32,303 nt of DNA from Oscillospiraceae bacterium (GTDB lineage Bacteria; Bacillota; Clostridia; Oscillospirales; Oscillospiraceae). Below the pieces are notes generated by a model. It worked only from the letters and a program-made list of their open reading frames with translations, searched no databases and had not been told where the DNA came from. How positions within the stretch are numbered: position 1 is the first letter of the stretch; each line of letters begins with the position of its first letter. The stretch covers positions 1 to 32,303 of the forward strand of contig CADAHL010000016.1 of the NCBI GenBank assembly GCA_902787755.1, written 5' to 3'. A program made the position numbers and the translations under genes. Below, piece after piece: positions 31,837 to 32,303 of the stretch.

Positions 31837-31922
31837 TTCTTTCTCTTTGCTTGTCCAAAGAGAAAGAACCAAAGAGAAACGACACTCGGGAGGGGAAGAT
31901 TGCGTTTTCTTCCCCTCCCGAG
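31837..31922. repeat. Two perfect palindromes (13 bp and 15 bp arms)
   Basis: TTCTTTCTCTTTG/CAAAGAGAAAGAA (31837-31849 and 31856-31868) and CTCGGGAGGGGAAGA with its complement (31885-31899 and 31908-31922). Both could form strong hairpins in either transcript. They are 16 bases apart and look like one compound intergenic element. Confidence 0.8.
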
Positions 31923-31972
31923 ACCTACCCTAATTGAAACGCCCAAGAGGGGCGATCCCCTCTTGGATCACC

Positions 31973-32303
31973 CCCGGGCGGACCGGATTCGCCCGGGGAT
32001 GCTGCATCTCCCAGGTCTCCCCGTTGGGCGGGGACAAGCCCCGCCCCTACACATAGGCGGAACGGTTGTTTTACCCGTAGGGGCCCGGCCATGGGCTCCT
32101 GGTTGGCCCGGGCGGTACGCATTCGCCCGGGGATTCTGTATCTCCCAGGTCTCCCCGCCGGGCGGGGACGAGCCCCGCCCCTACATGGGAACGGAAGGCT
32201 TCCTGTTACCCGTAGGGGCGGCCGACCATTGGCTCCCCCTCTGGGGGAGCTGTCGAGCAAAGCGAGACTGAAGGGGTCTCCCCCGGGCGGTACGCATTCG
32301 CCC
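31973..32303. repeat. Tandem repeat of about 134 bp, running off the right edge
   Basis: A unit that starts CCCGGGCGG, continues through ATTCGCCCGGGGAT, ATCTCCCAGGTCTCCCCG and a minus-strand GTAGGGG element, and ends TTACCCGTAGGGG begins at 31973 and again at 32107. A third start appears at 32282 and is cut by the window edge. Between copies two and three is a GGCTCCCCCTCTGGGGGAGC plus GAGCAAAGCGAGACTGAAGGGG element (about 32231-32276). No coding sequence is supported. Confidence 0.8.

Noticed and set aside
31426-32271. Several overlapping open frames of 70-150 residues
   Set aside because: They are made of GTAGGGG palindromes and tandem repeats (GAGLVPA-type readings) and lack start signals.
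31973-32303. Possible CRISPR array
   Set aside because: Units are about 134 bp and themselves palindromic mosaics; there are no short direct repeats with unique spacers and no cas genes.

Overview
The window looks like chromosomal DNA of a high-GC, strictly anaerobic Firmicute of the Eubacteriales (Oscillospiraceae-like). Grounds: AGGAGG-type ribosome binding sites, many near-consensus sigma-A promoters, a T-box leader before pheS, an IreB protein, a Firmicutes-length S12, a ferredoxin-dependent 2-oxoacid oxidoreductase, and dispersed palindromic intergenic repeats. The genus is inference.

Layout. 1-4359 (minus): the str operon rpsL-rpsG-fusA-tuf with its promoter; tuf runs off the left edge. 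4556-5958 (plus): a flavin-reductase-like protein and a zinc-class macrodomain, ending in a bidirectional terminator. 5973-13400 (minus): a tight seven-gene operon behind a perfect consensus promoter, encoding in order a SUKH immunity-like protein, an HNH-nuclease-like protein with an acidic 20-residue repeat tail, a VirD4/TraG-like coupling ATPase, a second VirD4-like protein with ruined ATPase motifs, a two-helix membrane protein, a small helical protein carrying the same DYEGDA repeat, and a membrane-anchored subtilase. This is the most unusual part of the window and could be a contact- or secretion-type toxin delivery locus. 13451-14543 (plus): a divergent cassette of four small genes including a Cys4/HTH regulator, with an operator-like dyad in the divergent gap.

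14543-15962 (plus): three copies of a 31-32 bp inverted-end element, then a MoaE-like gene and signal peptidase I. 15986-20699 (minus): korDABC, a class I CoA-transferase and a PQ-loop/SemiSWEET-like membrane protein, probably one operon that oxidises a 2-oxoacid to acyl-CoA, reduces ferredoxin and moves CoA to a carboxylate. 20755-22523 (minus): a long membrane-anchored coiled-coil protein. 22915-23226 (minus): ireB with its own promoter. 23265-27754 (minus): pheS-pheT under a T-box, with repeats inserted both between T-box and pheS and between pheS and pheT.

27953-31262: murC (minus) and cca-udg (plus) are divergent and appear to share one palindromic -10 box. 31263-32303 holds no gene that I can support; it has a possible short transcript and then a mosaic of heptamer arrays, GTAGGGG-type palindromes and a tandem repeat of about 134 bp. 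No tRNA, rRNA, CRISPR array, transposase or integrase was seen.
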